DNA of 64,000 bases from Parapedobacter pyrenivorans_A (GCF_041925275.1 NZ_JBHEUZ010000012.1:62001-126000); one strand, 5' to 3'. Shown: positions 27,015-35,972, counted from the first letter of the stretch. Numbers and translations: made by a program. The notes: generated from the letters alone by a model not told the origin.

Positions 27015-28229
27015 TTACAGTTTTTTTACAATCAATGCGGAGTTCGTTCCACCGAATCCAAAAGAATTTGACAAAAATACATTAAAATTTTGGTTTATGG
27101 TATTTTTTACCAAACTCAGACCGCGGGCAGTTTCGTCTATCTCATCGAGGTTGATGTTGGGGGCAATGAACCCGTGCTGTGCCATGATGAGCGAATAAAC
27201 GACTTCGCTGGTCCCAGCCATCCAGCATTCATGGCCGGTCATCGACTTGGTGGAACTGACCATCGGGTCCGAGCCGAACAACTGGGTCAATGCCCGTGCT
27301 TCGTTGGCATCGCCCATGGGGGTGGAAGTGGCGTGGGCATTGATATACTCGATGTCGGCCGGTGAGAGGCCCGCTTGCCGCAGCGCCATTTCCATGGCTT
27401 CAATAGGTCCCGCCACATTGGGGGTAGAAATATGGTCGCCATTGGAGGAAAAACCGTAGCTCAGTACTTCGGCCAGGATGGGTGCACCCCGCTTTACGGC
27501 CGTTTCATAATCTTCCAAGATGATAGTGGCCGCGCCGCCGCCGGGTACCAAGCCGTTTCGATCTTTGTCAAACGGGCGCGATGCTTTGGTTGGTTCGTCC
27601 TCACGATCCGAAAATACACCCAGGCCATCGAAGCTTGCCATGGCATATTTGTTGGTTTCCTGTGCGCCACCGCAAATCACGCAGTCTTGTAATCCTTGTT
27701 TGATGAATAGGTAGGCCAAACCAATGGCATGCGAACCGCTTGCACAGGCAGCGCTGATGGTCATGTTGACGCCACGAATGCGGAAGATAGTCGATAGGTT
27801 CATGGTTACCGATGAGTTCATCGATTTGAAAATAGCCCCCGACCCTACCAACGTGGTGTCTTTTTTCTGGCGCACAATATCAATGGATTCCATCACCGCC
27901 TGGGATACGCTGTCGTTGCCATATACCAGTCCCACCACCCGGTTATCGAAAAAGCCTTCATCTATTCCGGCGTTCCGCAGTGCTTCCTGCGTGGCCACAT
28001 AGGCGTACTCGCTTTCTTCGCCCATGCTGATGCGCTGCCTGCGTGATAAGGCTTTGGTGAGGTCGGGTCGCGCTACCGAACCCATCAGTGCCGATCGGTA
28101 ACCGAAGTCCTTGCGGTCTTGTGAAAACACAATGCCCGAACGGCCATGGTATAAGGAGTCCCGCACTTCGGTGAGGTTTTCCCCCAACGAGGAGTAAATG
28201 CCCATTCCGGTAATGACCACACGTTTCAT
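27015..28229 (-). CDS. Beta-ketoacyl-ACP synthase (third pigment KS, FabB/F type)
   Basis: 404 residues from the ATG at 28229, which gives the normal start MKRVVITGMG. The frame is open upstream to 28316 but that extension overlaps fabG and encodes low-complexity sequence. Triad C162 (ISAACASGSHAI), H299 (INAHATSTPMGD) and H333 (TKSMTGHECWMAG), K328. SAACAS and HATSTPMGD are like KS enzymes at the beginning of aryl-polyene runs (ApeR-like). It follows the ketoreductase directly. Confidence 0.88.
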   Translation of the reverse strand: MKRVVITGMGIYSSLGENLTEVRDSLYHGRSGIVFSQDRKDFGYRSALMGSVARPDLTKALSRRQRISMGEESEYAYVATQEALRNAGIDEGFFDNRVVGLVYGNDSVSQAVMESIDIVRQKKDTTLVGSGAIFKSMNSSVTMNLSTIFRIRGVNMTISAACASGSHAIGLAYLFIKQGLQDCVICGGAQETNKYAMASFDGLGVFSDREDEPTKASRPFDKDRNGLVPGGGAATIILEDYETAVKRGAPILAEVLSYGFSSNGDHISTPNVAGPIEAMEMALRQAGLSPADIEYINAHATSTPMGDANEARALTQLFGSDPMVSSTKSMTGHECWMAGTSEVVYSLIMAQHGFIAPNINLDEIDETARGLSLVKNTINQNFNVFLSNSFGFGGTNSALIVKKL

Positions 28230-28296
28230 TTTTTTTGCCGTTTGCTCTTTGCTTTTTTGCCCCTCACAGTCCTTATTCTTCAGTCCTTGCCCAAGG
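28230..28296. repeat. Low-complexity spacer of short repeats before the KS start
   Basis: On the minus strand the spacer holds two AAGGACTG units 14 bases apart, then GCAAAAAA/GCAAAGAG/CAAACGGC-like 8-base units up to the ATG at 28229. It is the only long gap (67 bases) in this otherwise overlapping run. Confidence 0.55.
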
Positions 28297-29037
28297 CTAT
28301 GAGTAGATTCCGCCATTGATGTTAATCACTTCCCCCGTGATGTACGACGCTTTCTTCGAAGCGAGGAAACAGACCAAATCGGCTACTTCCTCCGCTTTCC
28401 CGAAGCGGTTCAGCGGGATTAATTTTTTCAATTCGTCGGCATTCAATGTGCTGGTCATATCGGTTTCGACAAAGCCGGGTGCCACCACATTTACAGTCAC
28501 CTTTCGTTTGGCCACCTCCTGTGCCAACGCCTTCGTGGCCCCGATAAGGCCGGCCTTTGCCGCGGAGTAATTGGTTTGTCCGGGTGTGCCCTTTACGCCC
28601 GATACGGAGGCCACATTAATGATGCGTCCGTATCGGTGCCGTAGCAGGTCTTCGATGAGGGGCTTGGTTACGTTGTAAAAGCCGTTCAAGCTCGTTTGGA
28701 GCACGGCATCCCAATCATCGTTTTCCATCCACATGAATAGCCCATCGCGCGTTATCCCTGCATTGTTCACAATTACCTCAATCCGGTCGTCAGGGTGTTC
28801 GGCTTTCCACCTGGTCAGTTGTTCGTGGGTTTCCGCGCGATTGCCTACATCAAACCGCAGCAATTCCGCTTCGCCTCCGTTTGCAGCGATCAGGCTGCGG
28901 GTTTCCGTTGCTGCTTCGCTATTCGACTGGTAGTTGATGAGGATCGGATAGCCCAGTTCGCGGGCCAGCGCCACACACACAGCCCGGCCAATGCCCCGCG
29001 ATCCTCCGGTCACCAATGCATATCGCTTACCTTCCAT
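28297..29037 (-). CDS. fabG: 3-oxoacyl-ACP reductase (FabG-like ketoreductase)
   Basis: 246 residues, classical short-chain dehydrogenase. NADPH loop VTGGSRGIGRAV, then NNAGITRDGLFMWM, catalytic serine and YxxxK in NYSAAKAGLIGATKAL, and the C-terminal substrate region PGFVETDMTSTL. It reduces the beta-keto group after each extension. Located between the ammonia-lyase and the KS, so it probably serves the pigment rather than housekeeping fatty-acid synthesis. ATG at 29037 overlaps the upstream stop (TGATG). Confidence 0.9.
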   Translation of the reverse strand: MEGKRYALVTGGSRGIGRAVCVALARELGYPILINYQSNSEAATETRSLIAANGGEAELLRFDVGNRAETHEQLTRWKAEHPDDRIEVIVNNAGITRDGLFMWMENDDWDAVLQTSLNGFYNVTKPLIEDLLRHRYGRIINVASVSGVKGTPGQTNYSAAKAGLIGATKALAQEVAKRKVTVNVVAPGFVETDMTSTLNADELKKLIPLNRFGKAEEVADLVCFLASKKASYITGEVININGGIYS

Positions 29038-30560
29038 CAATCGTTTGCTTTTACGTGGTCTTTTATCGCCGCAAGATAGGGCGAGAGTACCATATCCTCT
29101 TTAAAGATAGGGACAATTGACCGGATGTCTGTATAAATTTTCTTACTTTTTGACGAAAGGCGTTCCGCACAGCCGAGCGACTCTATCGCTTGTACCAATG
29201 TGAGCAGTTGGATTGCCAGCACTTCGTATGCATTGTCAATGACCCGTTTGGTAAGCCATGCCGAGTTGGTGCCCATACTCACGATGTCTTGGTTGTCTTT
29301 GTTGTTGGGGATGCTATGGGTATAAATGGGGGTGGCCAGCGTCTGGTTTTCGGCTGTCGTGGATGTCGCCGTGAATTGGGCGCCCTGCATCCCGAAATTA
29401 AGCCCCAATTTACCCAGGTTCACAAAAGAAGGCAATATGCCGTTCAACGAGGAGTTGAGCAGGTAATTAAGCTGCCGTTCCATCAGCATGGTCAGCTTCG
29501 CGATGGCAATCCGGAGCGTGTCCATTTCAAAAGCGATGTAATCGCCGTGGAAATTGCCGCCATGGTATACGCTTGCTGACGCCACATCGATGATGGGGTT
29601 GTCATTGGCTGAGTTAACCTCTTGGATCAACGTGATGGTGCTGTGCTGTATGGCATCCCAGATGGGCCCCAAAATCTGCGGTACACACCGGATAGAATAA
29701 TACTCCTGGAGTTTATCTTTGAATATCGTTTCTTCTACTTTGCGGTTGTACAGGTGTTCGTGGCGTTTTCTGATGAGTTTGCTGTCCGCAACGATTTCCC
29801 GCATGCGCGCTGCAACCTGGCGTTGTCCATCATGCTTTTTCGCTGCATTGAGGGTTTCGGAAAGGTGGTCGTCGTAGGCGCTTACCAGCTCATTCATCAG
29901 TGCGGAGCATGCGACGGACCAGTCCAGCAGCCGCTTGCCATAGATTACGTTGACGATGCCTATGCCGGTCATTGCCGACGTGCCATTGAGGAGGGCGAGG
30001 CCCTCACGGATGTATACCTGCATAGGTCGCAGACGCTCATTGGCAAAGGCTTGGGCTGCAGGCACCTGAGCCCCCCGGTAGATTACGTTGCCTTCGCCTA
30101 TCATGTTGAGTGCCAAATGCGCCAGCTGTACCAAGTCGCCACTGGCACCCACGCCACCATGCTGGAAAATCACCGGTAGGATGTTGCGGTTCAGCATTTC
30201 CTTCATCAATTCCACCACATTGGGGTGAACACCCGAGAAACCCAACGAGAGGGTATGCAGTCGGGCCAGCAGGATGGATTTGGCGTATAGCGGATCCATG
30301 ACATCGCCCATGCCCGCAGCGTGGCTTCGTATCAGGTTGTATTGCAGTTGTATTTGGTCGGTATCTGCAATACGGTACTGGGCCATGGGCCCAAAGCCGG
30401 TGTTTACCCCGTAAATGATTTTATCTTTGGCAAACTCCCGTAGGAAATCGTGGCTTTGGTGTACTTTGTCCGATATTCCGTCGGACAGCTTGATTTTTTC
30501 TTCATCAAAAAGTACCGCGCGAAAATCGGCCAACGCAATCGGGTTCGTTAGTTCTATCAT
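29037..30560 (-). CDS. Tyrosine ammonia-lyase of the HAL/PAL family
   Basis: 507 residues. The MIO prosthetic group forms from A139-S140-G141 in GGVGASGDLVQLAH. Y50 in IYGVNTGFGPMA is the catalytic tyrosine and NSANDNP the conserved helix. The sequence is strikingly close to the Flavobacterium johnsoniae tyrosine ammonia-lyase (FjTAL) as remembered, including QLQYNLIRSHAAG around H80, the selectivity loop. It would turn L-tyrosine into p-coumarate, the starter of the flexirubin polyene. First gene of the leftward run, with its own promoter. Confidence 0.9.
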   Translation of the reverse strand: MIELTNPIALADFRAVLFDEEKIKLSDGISDKVHQSHDFLREFAKDKIIYGVNTGFGPMAQYRIADTDQIQLQYNLIRSHAAGMGDVMDPLYAKSILLARLHTLSLGFSGVHPNVVELMKEMLNRNILPVIFQHGGVGASGDLVQLAHLALNMIGEGNVIYRGAQVPAAQAFANERLRPMQVYIREGLALLNGTSAMTGIGIVNVIYGKRLLDWSVACSALMNELVSAYDDHLSETLNAAKKHDGQRQVAARMREIVADSKLIRKRHEHLYNRKVEETIFKDKLQEYYSIRCVPQILGPIWDAIQHSTITLIQEVNSANDNPIIDVASASVYHGGNFHGDYIAFEMDTLRIAIAKLTMLMERQLNYLLNSSLNGILPSFVNLGKLGLNFGMQGAQFTATSTTAENQTLATPIYTHSIPNNKDNQDIVSMGTNSAWLTKRVIDNAYEVLAIQLLTLVQAIESLGCAERLSSKSKKIYTDIRSIVPIFKEDMVLSPYLAAIKDHVKAND

Positions 30561-30592
30561 CTAGTCGGAAATGCGTACTATTAAAGCGGTTG

Positions 30593-30623
30593 CAAACTTA
30601 GATAAACTTGCTTTTATATGCAA
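30593..30623 (-). promoter_or_regulatory. Promoter of the tyrosine ammonia-lyase run
   Basis: On the minus strand TTG (complement of 30621-30623), 20 bases, then TAAGTTTG (complement of 30593-30600), an exact match to TAnnTTTG. The ATG is 33 bases downstream of the -7 box. It overlaps the opposite promoter at 30608-30638. Confidence 0.8.
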
Positions 30624-30638
30624 GTTTGTCTAAGTTTG
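30608..30638 (+). promoter_or_regulatory. Promoter of the flavoenzyme-C45-ligase run
   Basis: TTG at 30608-30610, a 20-base spacer, then TAAGTTTG at 30631-30638. The start codon at 30665 is 27 bases downstream. Because the -7 box lies inside the longest open frame (to 30608), the shorter start is chosen for the gene. Confidence 0.8.
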
Positions 30639-30664
30639 GGCCATCCATACACCAATTTATTAGT

Positions 30665-31888
30665 ATGACTTCAGAATACGTTGATGTCTTAGTGATCGGA
30701 GCGGGGCCATCGGGTGCCGTAGCGGCCTCAATCTTACATAAACAAGGGGTCAAATTAAAGGTCATCGAGCGGGAACATTTCCCCCGATTCGTGATCGGGG
30801 AGAGTTTAATTCCCCGTTGTATGGATCATTTCGATGAAGCAGGGTTTGTGGAGGCCGTGGAAGCCAAGGGGTTTGAACGGAAATACGGCGCCCGTTTCTT
30901 GCGGGGTGACGATGTGTGCTGGTTTGATTTCAGCCAGAAGTTTTCCGAAGGGTGGGACTGGACCTGGCAGCTTCCGCGGGCCGAGTTTGATAAAACCCTC
31001 ACGGATGTATTGGAAAGCCGTGGTGTGGATATCGCTTTTGGCACCACGGTTGAAAATGTAGTTTTCCACGGCACTGATTCGATGACAACCGTTCGGTACG
31101 AAAGCGGGGAGCAGCACGAAATCCATGCACGCTTCCTGATCGATTGCAGCGGGTACGGCCGGGTGTTACCCCGGTTGTTCGACTTGGATGAACCTTCTAA
31201 ATTTCCGCCCATGGCAGCTACGTTTGTGCACGTAGAAGATACCCGACGCCCGTCAGGTGACGAGGGCACGTTGATCACCTTCGATGTACTGGAACAAAAA
31301 GTATGGTTTTGGGTCATCCCTTTTTCAAATGGGCGGTCGTCGCTGGGCTTGGTTTGTCCAAAAGAACATTTGGAGGCTATCCAGCAGGCAAATCCCACAG
31401 AAACGTTCAAGTATATCATCAACCAGTCCGATTACTATCGGCAGCGGTTCGAGGGCATCGATTTCCTTTTCGAGCCCAAACAGATTATTGCCTATACCAA
31501 AGCGTCGAAGAAACTGTACGGTGATGGCTTTGCCATCACGGGCAACAGTGCCGAGTTTTTAGATCCTGTTTTTTCGTCTGGTGTATGCTTTGCCACGGAA
31601 TCGGGCGCATTATCGGCCAAGTTGGCAATCAGGCAACTGCGGGGTGAGGTGATCGATTGGCAGCAGGAATACGAAGAGCACATGCTTTGGGGAGTGAGCG
31701 TATTCCGTTCGTACATCCGGGATTGGTATTCGGGCGATCTCCAGAAATTTTTCTTCCACAAGGAAGTCAACGAAGACGTGCGCCGTAAGGTGTGTTCGGT
31801 GTTGGCCGGCTATGTGTGGGATAAGGATAATCCGTTTGTCAAGAAGCACGACCGCGCGGTGAGAGCCGTGACCCATATGTTGCCATAA
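30665..31888 (+). CDS. FAD-dependent oxidoreductase, flavin-halogenase-like
   Basis: 407 residues from ATG 30665. The FAD loop is VIGAGPSGAVAAS (G12-x-G14-x-x-G17). FPRFVIGESLIPRC follows, as in tryptophan-halogenase relatives. W214-F-W216-V-I218-P219 fits the WxWxIP motif that separates halogenases from monooxygenases. No equivalent of the halogenase catalytic lysine was identified with certainty. It may chlorinate or hydroxylate the aryl or resorcinol ring of flexirubin. First gene of the rightward run. Confidence 0.82.
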   Translation: MTSEYVDVLVIGAGPSGAVAASILHKQGVKLKVIEREHFPRFVIGESLIPRCMDHFDEAGFVEAVEAKGFERKYGARFLRGDDVCWFDFSQKFSEGWDWTWQLPRAEFDKTLTDVLESRGVDIAFGTTVENVVFHGTDSMTTVRYESGEQHEIHARFLIDCSGYGRVLPRLFDLDEPSKFPPMAATFVHVEDTRRPSGDEGTLITFDVLEQKVWFWVIPFSNGRSSLGLVCPKEHLEAIQQANPTETFKYIINQSDYYRQRFEGIDFLFEPKQIIAYTKASKKLYGDGFAITGNSAEFLDPVFSSGVCFATESGALSAKLAIRQLRGEVIDWQQEYEEHMLWGVSVFRSYIRDWYSGDLQKFFFHKEVNEDVRRKVCSVLAGYVWDKDNPFVKKHDRAVRAVTHMLP

Positions 31889-31901
31889 ATTAGTGAACCA
31901 T

Positions 31902-31917
31902 CTCACATGCTCACAAG
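31902..31917. repeat. Two 8-bp repeat units before the C45 gene
   Basis: CTCACATG at 31902-31909 and CTCACAAG at 31910-31917, directly before the start at 31921. They are the same unit type as the six-copy array at 33569-33616. Confidence 0.6.
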
Positions 31918-31920
31918 TAT

Positions 31921-33567
31921 ATGAGAAGTCTCCTACATTCGTTATGTTTTCTAGCGCTATGTAACGCATCCTGTGTAGGCGTTAAGCGGCTTCCTCCCAT
32001 TGCCAACTACAACCACCGCATTGGCGAGCGCGTGGAGGTATCGCCCGGTAGTTACACCTTGCCGAATGGCCTCCTACGCAAAAATCCGCAGGGCCTGTGG
32101 GAGCTTTATGTAGCTGGCGATCCGCTGGAACGTGGTCTGGCCAATGGCATCCTCACCGAAGAGCTGCTCCACCGGCAGGAGACCGCGTTCATTTCACGGG
32201 TACAGGAGCTGGTGCCATCGCCGTTCCGCCAATGGATGTTGCGACGGTTCCTCGACCGATTCAACCGGCACCTCACCGACCACATACCTACCGCGTATCA
32301 GACCGAAATATACGGCCTTTCGCGTTCAGCTTCCGATACATTTAATTTCATCGCGTCGTCCTACCCGCGTCTCCTATACTTCCATGCCGCCCACGATATT
32401 GGCCACGCGCTGCAAGACCTTGCCCTGGTGGGGTGCACGTCGTTTGCCGCTTGGGGCAGCCACACCGCAGATGGGAAGCTGCTGATTGGCCGCAACTTCG
32501 ATTTTTACGCCGGCGATGCCTTTTCGGAAGAGAAAGTCATTGCGTTCATCAACCCCGACCGCGGGTATAAGCATGCGATGGTCACCTGGCCGGGGATGAT
32601 CGGTGCCGTATCGGGAATGAACGAACACGGGCTTACGGTAACCATCAATGCGGGTAAATCGGCCATTCCCCACGAGGCCAAAACCCCCATTTCACTGCTT
32701 ACGCGTGAAATCCTGCAATATGCCCGCCATATCGATGACGCCATCCACATTGCCCGCCAGCGGGAGGTCTTCGTATCCGAATCGATCATGGTGGGCAGCG
32801 CTGCCGATGGGAAAGCGGTGCTCATCGAAGTGTCGCCGCATAAGATAGGGGTCTATGAAGTGCCCAATACCGGCGAGGTGCTGGTATGCGCCAACCATTT
32901 CCAAAGCGAACCGTACTACTCGGACAGACGCAACCTGCGGCAGCTCGAAGAAAGCCATTCGAAATACCGCTTCGACCGGATGAATGAACTGATTGCCCAA
33001 ACGCCGCAGCTCACGCCGGCCGATGCGGCCGCGATGTTGCGCAACAAGGAGGGGATAGGCGGTGTGGACCTGGGCTATGGCAACGAAAAAGCCATCAACT
33101 TGCTCCACGCCCACCATGCGGTCATCTTCCAGCCCGAAGACCGGCGCATGTGGGTGGCTGCCGCCCCCTACCAGCTTGGCGAGTTCGTGGCCTATGATCT
33201 GGATGAAGTGTTCGAGCGGCTGGCCACGTTGGATACGGGAGTGCACCTGGCTGCCGATTCGCTGAACATCCCCGCCGACCCGTTCGCTTCATCGCCCGAT
33301 TTCCGGCAATATGAAGAATTTCGGGTGCAGATGCGTAAATTGGAGGCCGCTATTGCAACGGACACCCGGCTGTCTGACGCTGAGCTACTTGATTTCCAGC
33401 AGCTCAACCCAATGTTTTGGAAAACCGACTTCCTCATCGGCGAATACTACCGGGGCCAGCGTCGCTATGCAGATGCTCTGCGGCATTACCAGTTGGCAGC
33501 AAGTAGGGTGGTAACGACGAAGGCCGACAGCGCGCTGATACAAAAGCGAATTAAAAAGTGTAAATGA
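31921..33567 (+). CDS. C45-family autoproteolytic acyltransferase/hydrolase
   Basis: 548 residues. The N-terminus LCFLALCNASC is a lipoprotein signal. The N-terminal-nucleophile (Ntn) core starts at C172 in LVGCTSFAAWG, expected to be exposed by self-cleavage, followed by GRNFDFYAGDAF and VSGMNEHGLTVTINAG, as in acyl-CoA:6-aminopenicillanate acyltransferase relatives. The C-terminal 70 residues are TPR-like. The position between flavoenzyme and ligase makes it a candidate for joining polyene acid and resorcinol, or for hydrolysis; not decided by sequence. Confidence 0.82.
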   Translation: MRSLLHSLCFLALCNASCVGVKRLPPIANYNHRIGERVEVSPGSYTLPNGLLRKNPQGLWELYVAGDPLERGLANGILTEELLHRQETAFISRVQELVPSPFRQWMLRRFLDRFNRHLTDHIPTAYQTEIYGLSRSASDTFNFIASSYPRLLYFHAAHDIGHALQDLALVGCTSFAAWGSHTADGKLLIGRNFDFYAGDAFSEEKVIAFINPDRGYKHAMVTWPGMIGAVSGMNEHGLTVTINAGKSAIPHEAKTPISLLTREILQYARHIDDAIHIARQREVFVSESIMVGSAADGKAVLIEVSPHKIGVYEVPNTGEVLVCANHFQSEPYYSDRRNLRQLEESHSKYRFDRMNELIAQTPQLTPADAAAMLRNKEGIGGVDLGYGNEKAINLLHAHHAVIFQPEDRRMWVAAAPYQLGEFVAYDLDEVFERLATLDTGVHLAADSLNIPADPFASSPDFRQYEEFRVQMRKLEAAIATDTRLSDAELLDFQQLNPMFWKTDFLIGEYYRGQRRYADALRHYQLAASRVVTTKADSALIQKRIKKCK

Positions 33568-33568
33568 C

Positions 33569-33616
33569 CTCACAAACTCACAGGCTCACAAACTCACAAG
33601 TTCACAAGTTCACAAA
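33569..33616. repeat. 8-bp tandem repeat, six copies, abutting a start codon
   Basis: Units CTCACAAA, CTCACAGG, CTCACAAA, CTCACAAG, TTCACAAG and TTCACAAA run without interruption from 33569 to 33616. The array fills the entire spacer between the C45 stop and the ligase ATG at 33617. Confidence 0.9.
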
Positions 33617-34915
33617 ATGACCATACCATCCATTGAACAGGCCCCGCGCGAAACCATCAACCGGTTTCAGGAAGAAAAGCTACAGCGGCTTCTGGCGTAC
33701 CTCCAAGCCAACTCTGCCTATTACCAACAGGTGTTCCATACGCATGGTATTGATATATATGGCATTCGCACATTGGATGACCTTGCCTCCCTGCCCTTTA
33801 CGACGAAAGAACACCTGCAGCAGGAAAATACGGCGTTCCGTTGTGTGGCCACGTCGCGCACGGCGGATTACGTCACCACCTCGGGCACGTCGGGCGACCC
33901 GGTTTTGTTGGCCCTTACCGACGGCGACCTTGAACGGCTTGCATACAACGAGTCATTGTCCTACCAGTGCATGGGATTGGATGCGGGGCACACCGTGCAA
34001 CTCACCACCACCCTCGACCGCCGTTTTATGGCCGGCTTGGCCTATTTCCTGGGCGCCCGCAGGGCTGGCATCGGTGTGGTGCGGGTTGGCTCCGGCGTGC
34101 CGGAGCTGCAGTGGGGAACTATTGAACGGGTACAGCCCGATGCACTGGTATGCGTACCGTCGTTCTTGCTCAAGATGATCGAGTTTGCCGAAGCCAATGG
34201 CATTGACTACCGCCAGAGCAGTGTAAAAAAGGCACTCTGCATTGGCGAACCTATCCGCAACCCAGATTTCTCGCTCAACGCATTGGCTAGCCGGATACGT
34301 AGCAAGTGGGGTATACAACTTTTTTCTACCTATGCTTCTACAGAGATGGCCACTGCTTTTACGGAATGCATGTATGGTGTGGGCGGGCATCATCACCCCG
34401 AACTGATTATTACCGAGTTTGTGGATGAAAATGGGCATCCTGTGCCCGACGGTGAGGCCGGTGAGTTGGTTGTCACCACGTTGGGAGTGGAAGGGATGCC
34501 CTTGCTGCGTTTCAAAACCGGAGACATCATGCAACCGCATTATACCCCCTGTGCATGCGGGCGAACCACCCTGCGGCTGGGCCCCGTCATTGGCCGAAAA
34601 AACCAGATGGTTAAATACAAAGGGACCACGCTGTATCCGCCAGCGTTGTTTGATTTACTGAACGACGTTGAAGAGATTGTGAATTATGTGATCGAAATCG
34701 CTTCTGACGAGTTCGGTGAAGATGAGATTACGGTCAAGGTGGGAACAAATGCCATGTCTGACGAACTGCTGTTGAAAATCAAGGACCGGTTCCGGGCCAA
34801 ACTCCGGGTGAGCCCCAAGATTGTTTTCGCCTCCATCGAGGAAATTAATAAGATAAAGTTTCCTGAGAACGCCCGGAAGAGCGTCACACTACTCGATCGG
34901 CGCAGGCCGCGTTAA
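33617..34915 (+). CDS. PaaK-like AMP-forming CoA/ACP ligase
   Basis: 432 residues, close to phenylacetate-CoA ligase length. The phosphate loop is YVTTSGTSGDPVLL (about 90-103), the A5 motif YASTEMATA (about 238-246) and the C-terminal hinge GRKNQMVKYKGTTLYPPALF. It activates an aryl acid as the adenylate and transfers it to CoA or ACP. The substrate is probably p-coumarate from the ammonia-lyase (inference from cluster logic). It ends in a 4-base convergent overlap with the aldolase gene. Confidence 0.88.
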   Translation: MTIPSIEQAPRETINRFQEEKLQRLLAYLQANSAYYQQVFHTHGIDIYGIRTLDDLASLPFTTKEHLQQENTAFRCVATSRTADYVTTSGTSGDPVLLALTDGDLERLAYNESLSYQCMGLDAGHTVQLTTTLDRRFMAGLAYFLGARRAGIGVVRVGSGVPELQWGTIERVQPDALVCVPSFLLKMIEFAEANGIDYRQSSVKKALCIGEPIRNPDFSLNALASRIRSKWGIQLFSTYASTEMATAFTECMYGVGGHHHPELIITEFVDENGHPVPDGEAGELVVTTLGVEGMPLLRFKTGDIMQPHYTPCACGRTTLRLGPVIGRKNQMVKYKGTTLYPPALFDLLNDVEEIVNYVIEIASDEFGEDEITVKVGTNAMSDELLLKIKDRFRAKLRVSPKIVFASIEEINKIKFPENARKSVTLLDRRRPR

Positions 34916-35958
34916 ACTTCTGTTCCGAGGTTTGCCAAGTCAGCTATAAATTGGGTGCTGATTGCATCGGGCGTAGCCCATGAGGTTACCAGGCGTATGG
35001 CTGCATGGTCCTCGTCAATTTGGTGCCACGTATGGAACAGGTATTTTTCGGAGAGTCCGTCAATGATCCGTTTGGGCAGTATGGGGAAAAGCTGATTGGT
35101 ACACGGAGGAACCAGAAATGAATAGCCCAGTTGCTCGATACCCCGTGCCATGGTTTGCGCCGTTGCGTTGGCATGGCTAGCCAATTTGAAAATCAGATTG
35201 TCACGGAATAGTTCGCGGAATTGCAAGCCCAGTGTACGGCCTTTGGCCAATAACGCACCCCGCTGTTTGAGGTGGTAGCCAAATCCGGTTTGCAGGTCGG
35301 GGTGTACGATTACCAGCGCTTCGCCGAATAATCCGCCGTTTTTCGTACCACCGATATAAAATGCGTCTGTCAATGCCGCGATATCCGCTAGGGTAAGGTC
35401 GTTGCAGGGGGCGGTCAACGCTGCTGGCAGCCTGGCGCCATCGAGAAAGAGGTACCACCCCTGCGCACGGCAAAAGACGGATAGCGAGGAGAGTGTTGCT
35501 TTGTTATACACAGTGCCCAATTCCGTGGTATTCGAAATGTACACCATTCCCGGTTGGGTGCTATTGGCATTGCCCAGTTGGGCGATAAGCGGTTCCAGTT
35601 GATCAACGGTTACCAGTCCGTCCTCGGTGTCTATGATTTCCACTCGATGTCCTGTTGCCTCAATGGCACCCGCTTCGTGTCCATTGATATGGCCTGTTTG
35701 CGCGGAGATGACCGATTGGTAGGGTTTCAGCGCAGCTGCAGTAACAACTAGATTGGCCTGTGTGCCGCCCGATACGAAATGGATGTCGGCATTGTGCGCC
35801 GGCATCAGCTTGGCGATGGCGGCTCTCGCCTCGAGGGTGTAGTCGTCGTTTCCGTAGCCGATTTGCTGGGTGAGCGCATTTTCCTCCAATGCGCGCAAGA
35901 TATTGGAGTGGCAGCCTTCGCTGTAGTCGTCTCTGAAAAAATAGGTGTATGCACTCAT
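34912..35958 (-). CDS. ltaE: Low-specificity L-threonine aldolase (PLP enzyme)
   Basis: 348 residues. Fold-type I PLP enzyme with the Schiff-base lysine K206 in YIGGTKNGGLFG and D174 in YLFLDGARLPAA. The N-terminus FRDDYSEGCHSNILRAL is the family start. It splits threonine or allo-threonine into glycine and acetaldehyde. No visible role in pigment synthesis. Confidence 0.9.
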   Translation of the reverse strand: MSAYTYFFRDDYSEGCHSNILRALEENALTQQIGYGNDDYTLEARAAIAKLMPAHNADIHFVSGGTQANLVVTAAALKPYQSVISAQTGHINGHEAGAIEATGHRVEIIDTEDGLVTVDQLEPLIAQLGNANSTQPGMVYISNTTELGTVYNKATLSSLSVFCRAQGWYLFLDGARLPAALTAPCNDLTLADIAALTDAFYIGGTKNGGLFGEALVIVHPDLQTGFGYHLKQRGALLAKGRTLGLQFRELFRDNLIFKLASHANATAQTMARGIEQLGYSFLVPPCTNQLFPILPKRIIDGLSEKYLFHTWHQIDEDHAAIRLVTSWATPDAISTQFIADLANLGTEV

Positions 35959-35972
35959 ATCTTGTTGTTAAC

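Noticed and set aside
28230..28316. N-terminal extension of the ketosynthase frame
   Set aside because: Overlaps the fabG end and encodes repeat-derived low-complexity residues before the conserved MKRVVITGMG start.
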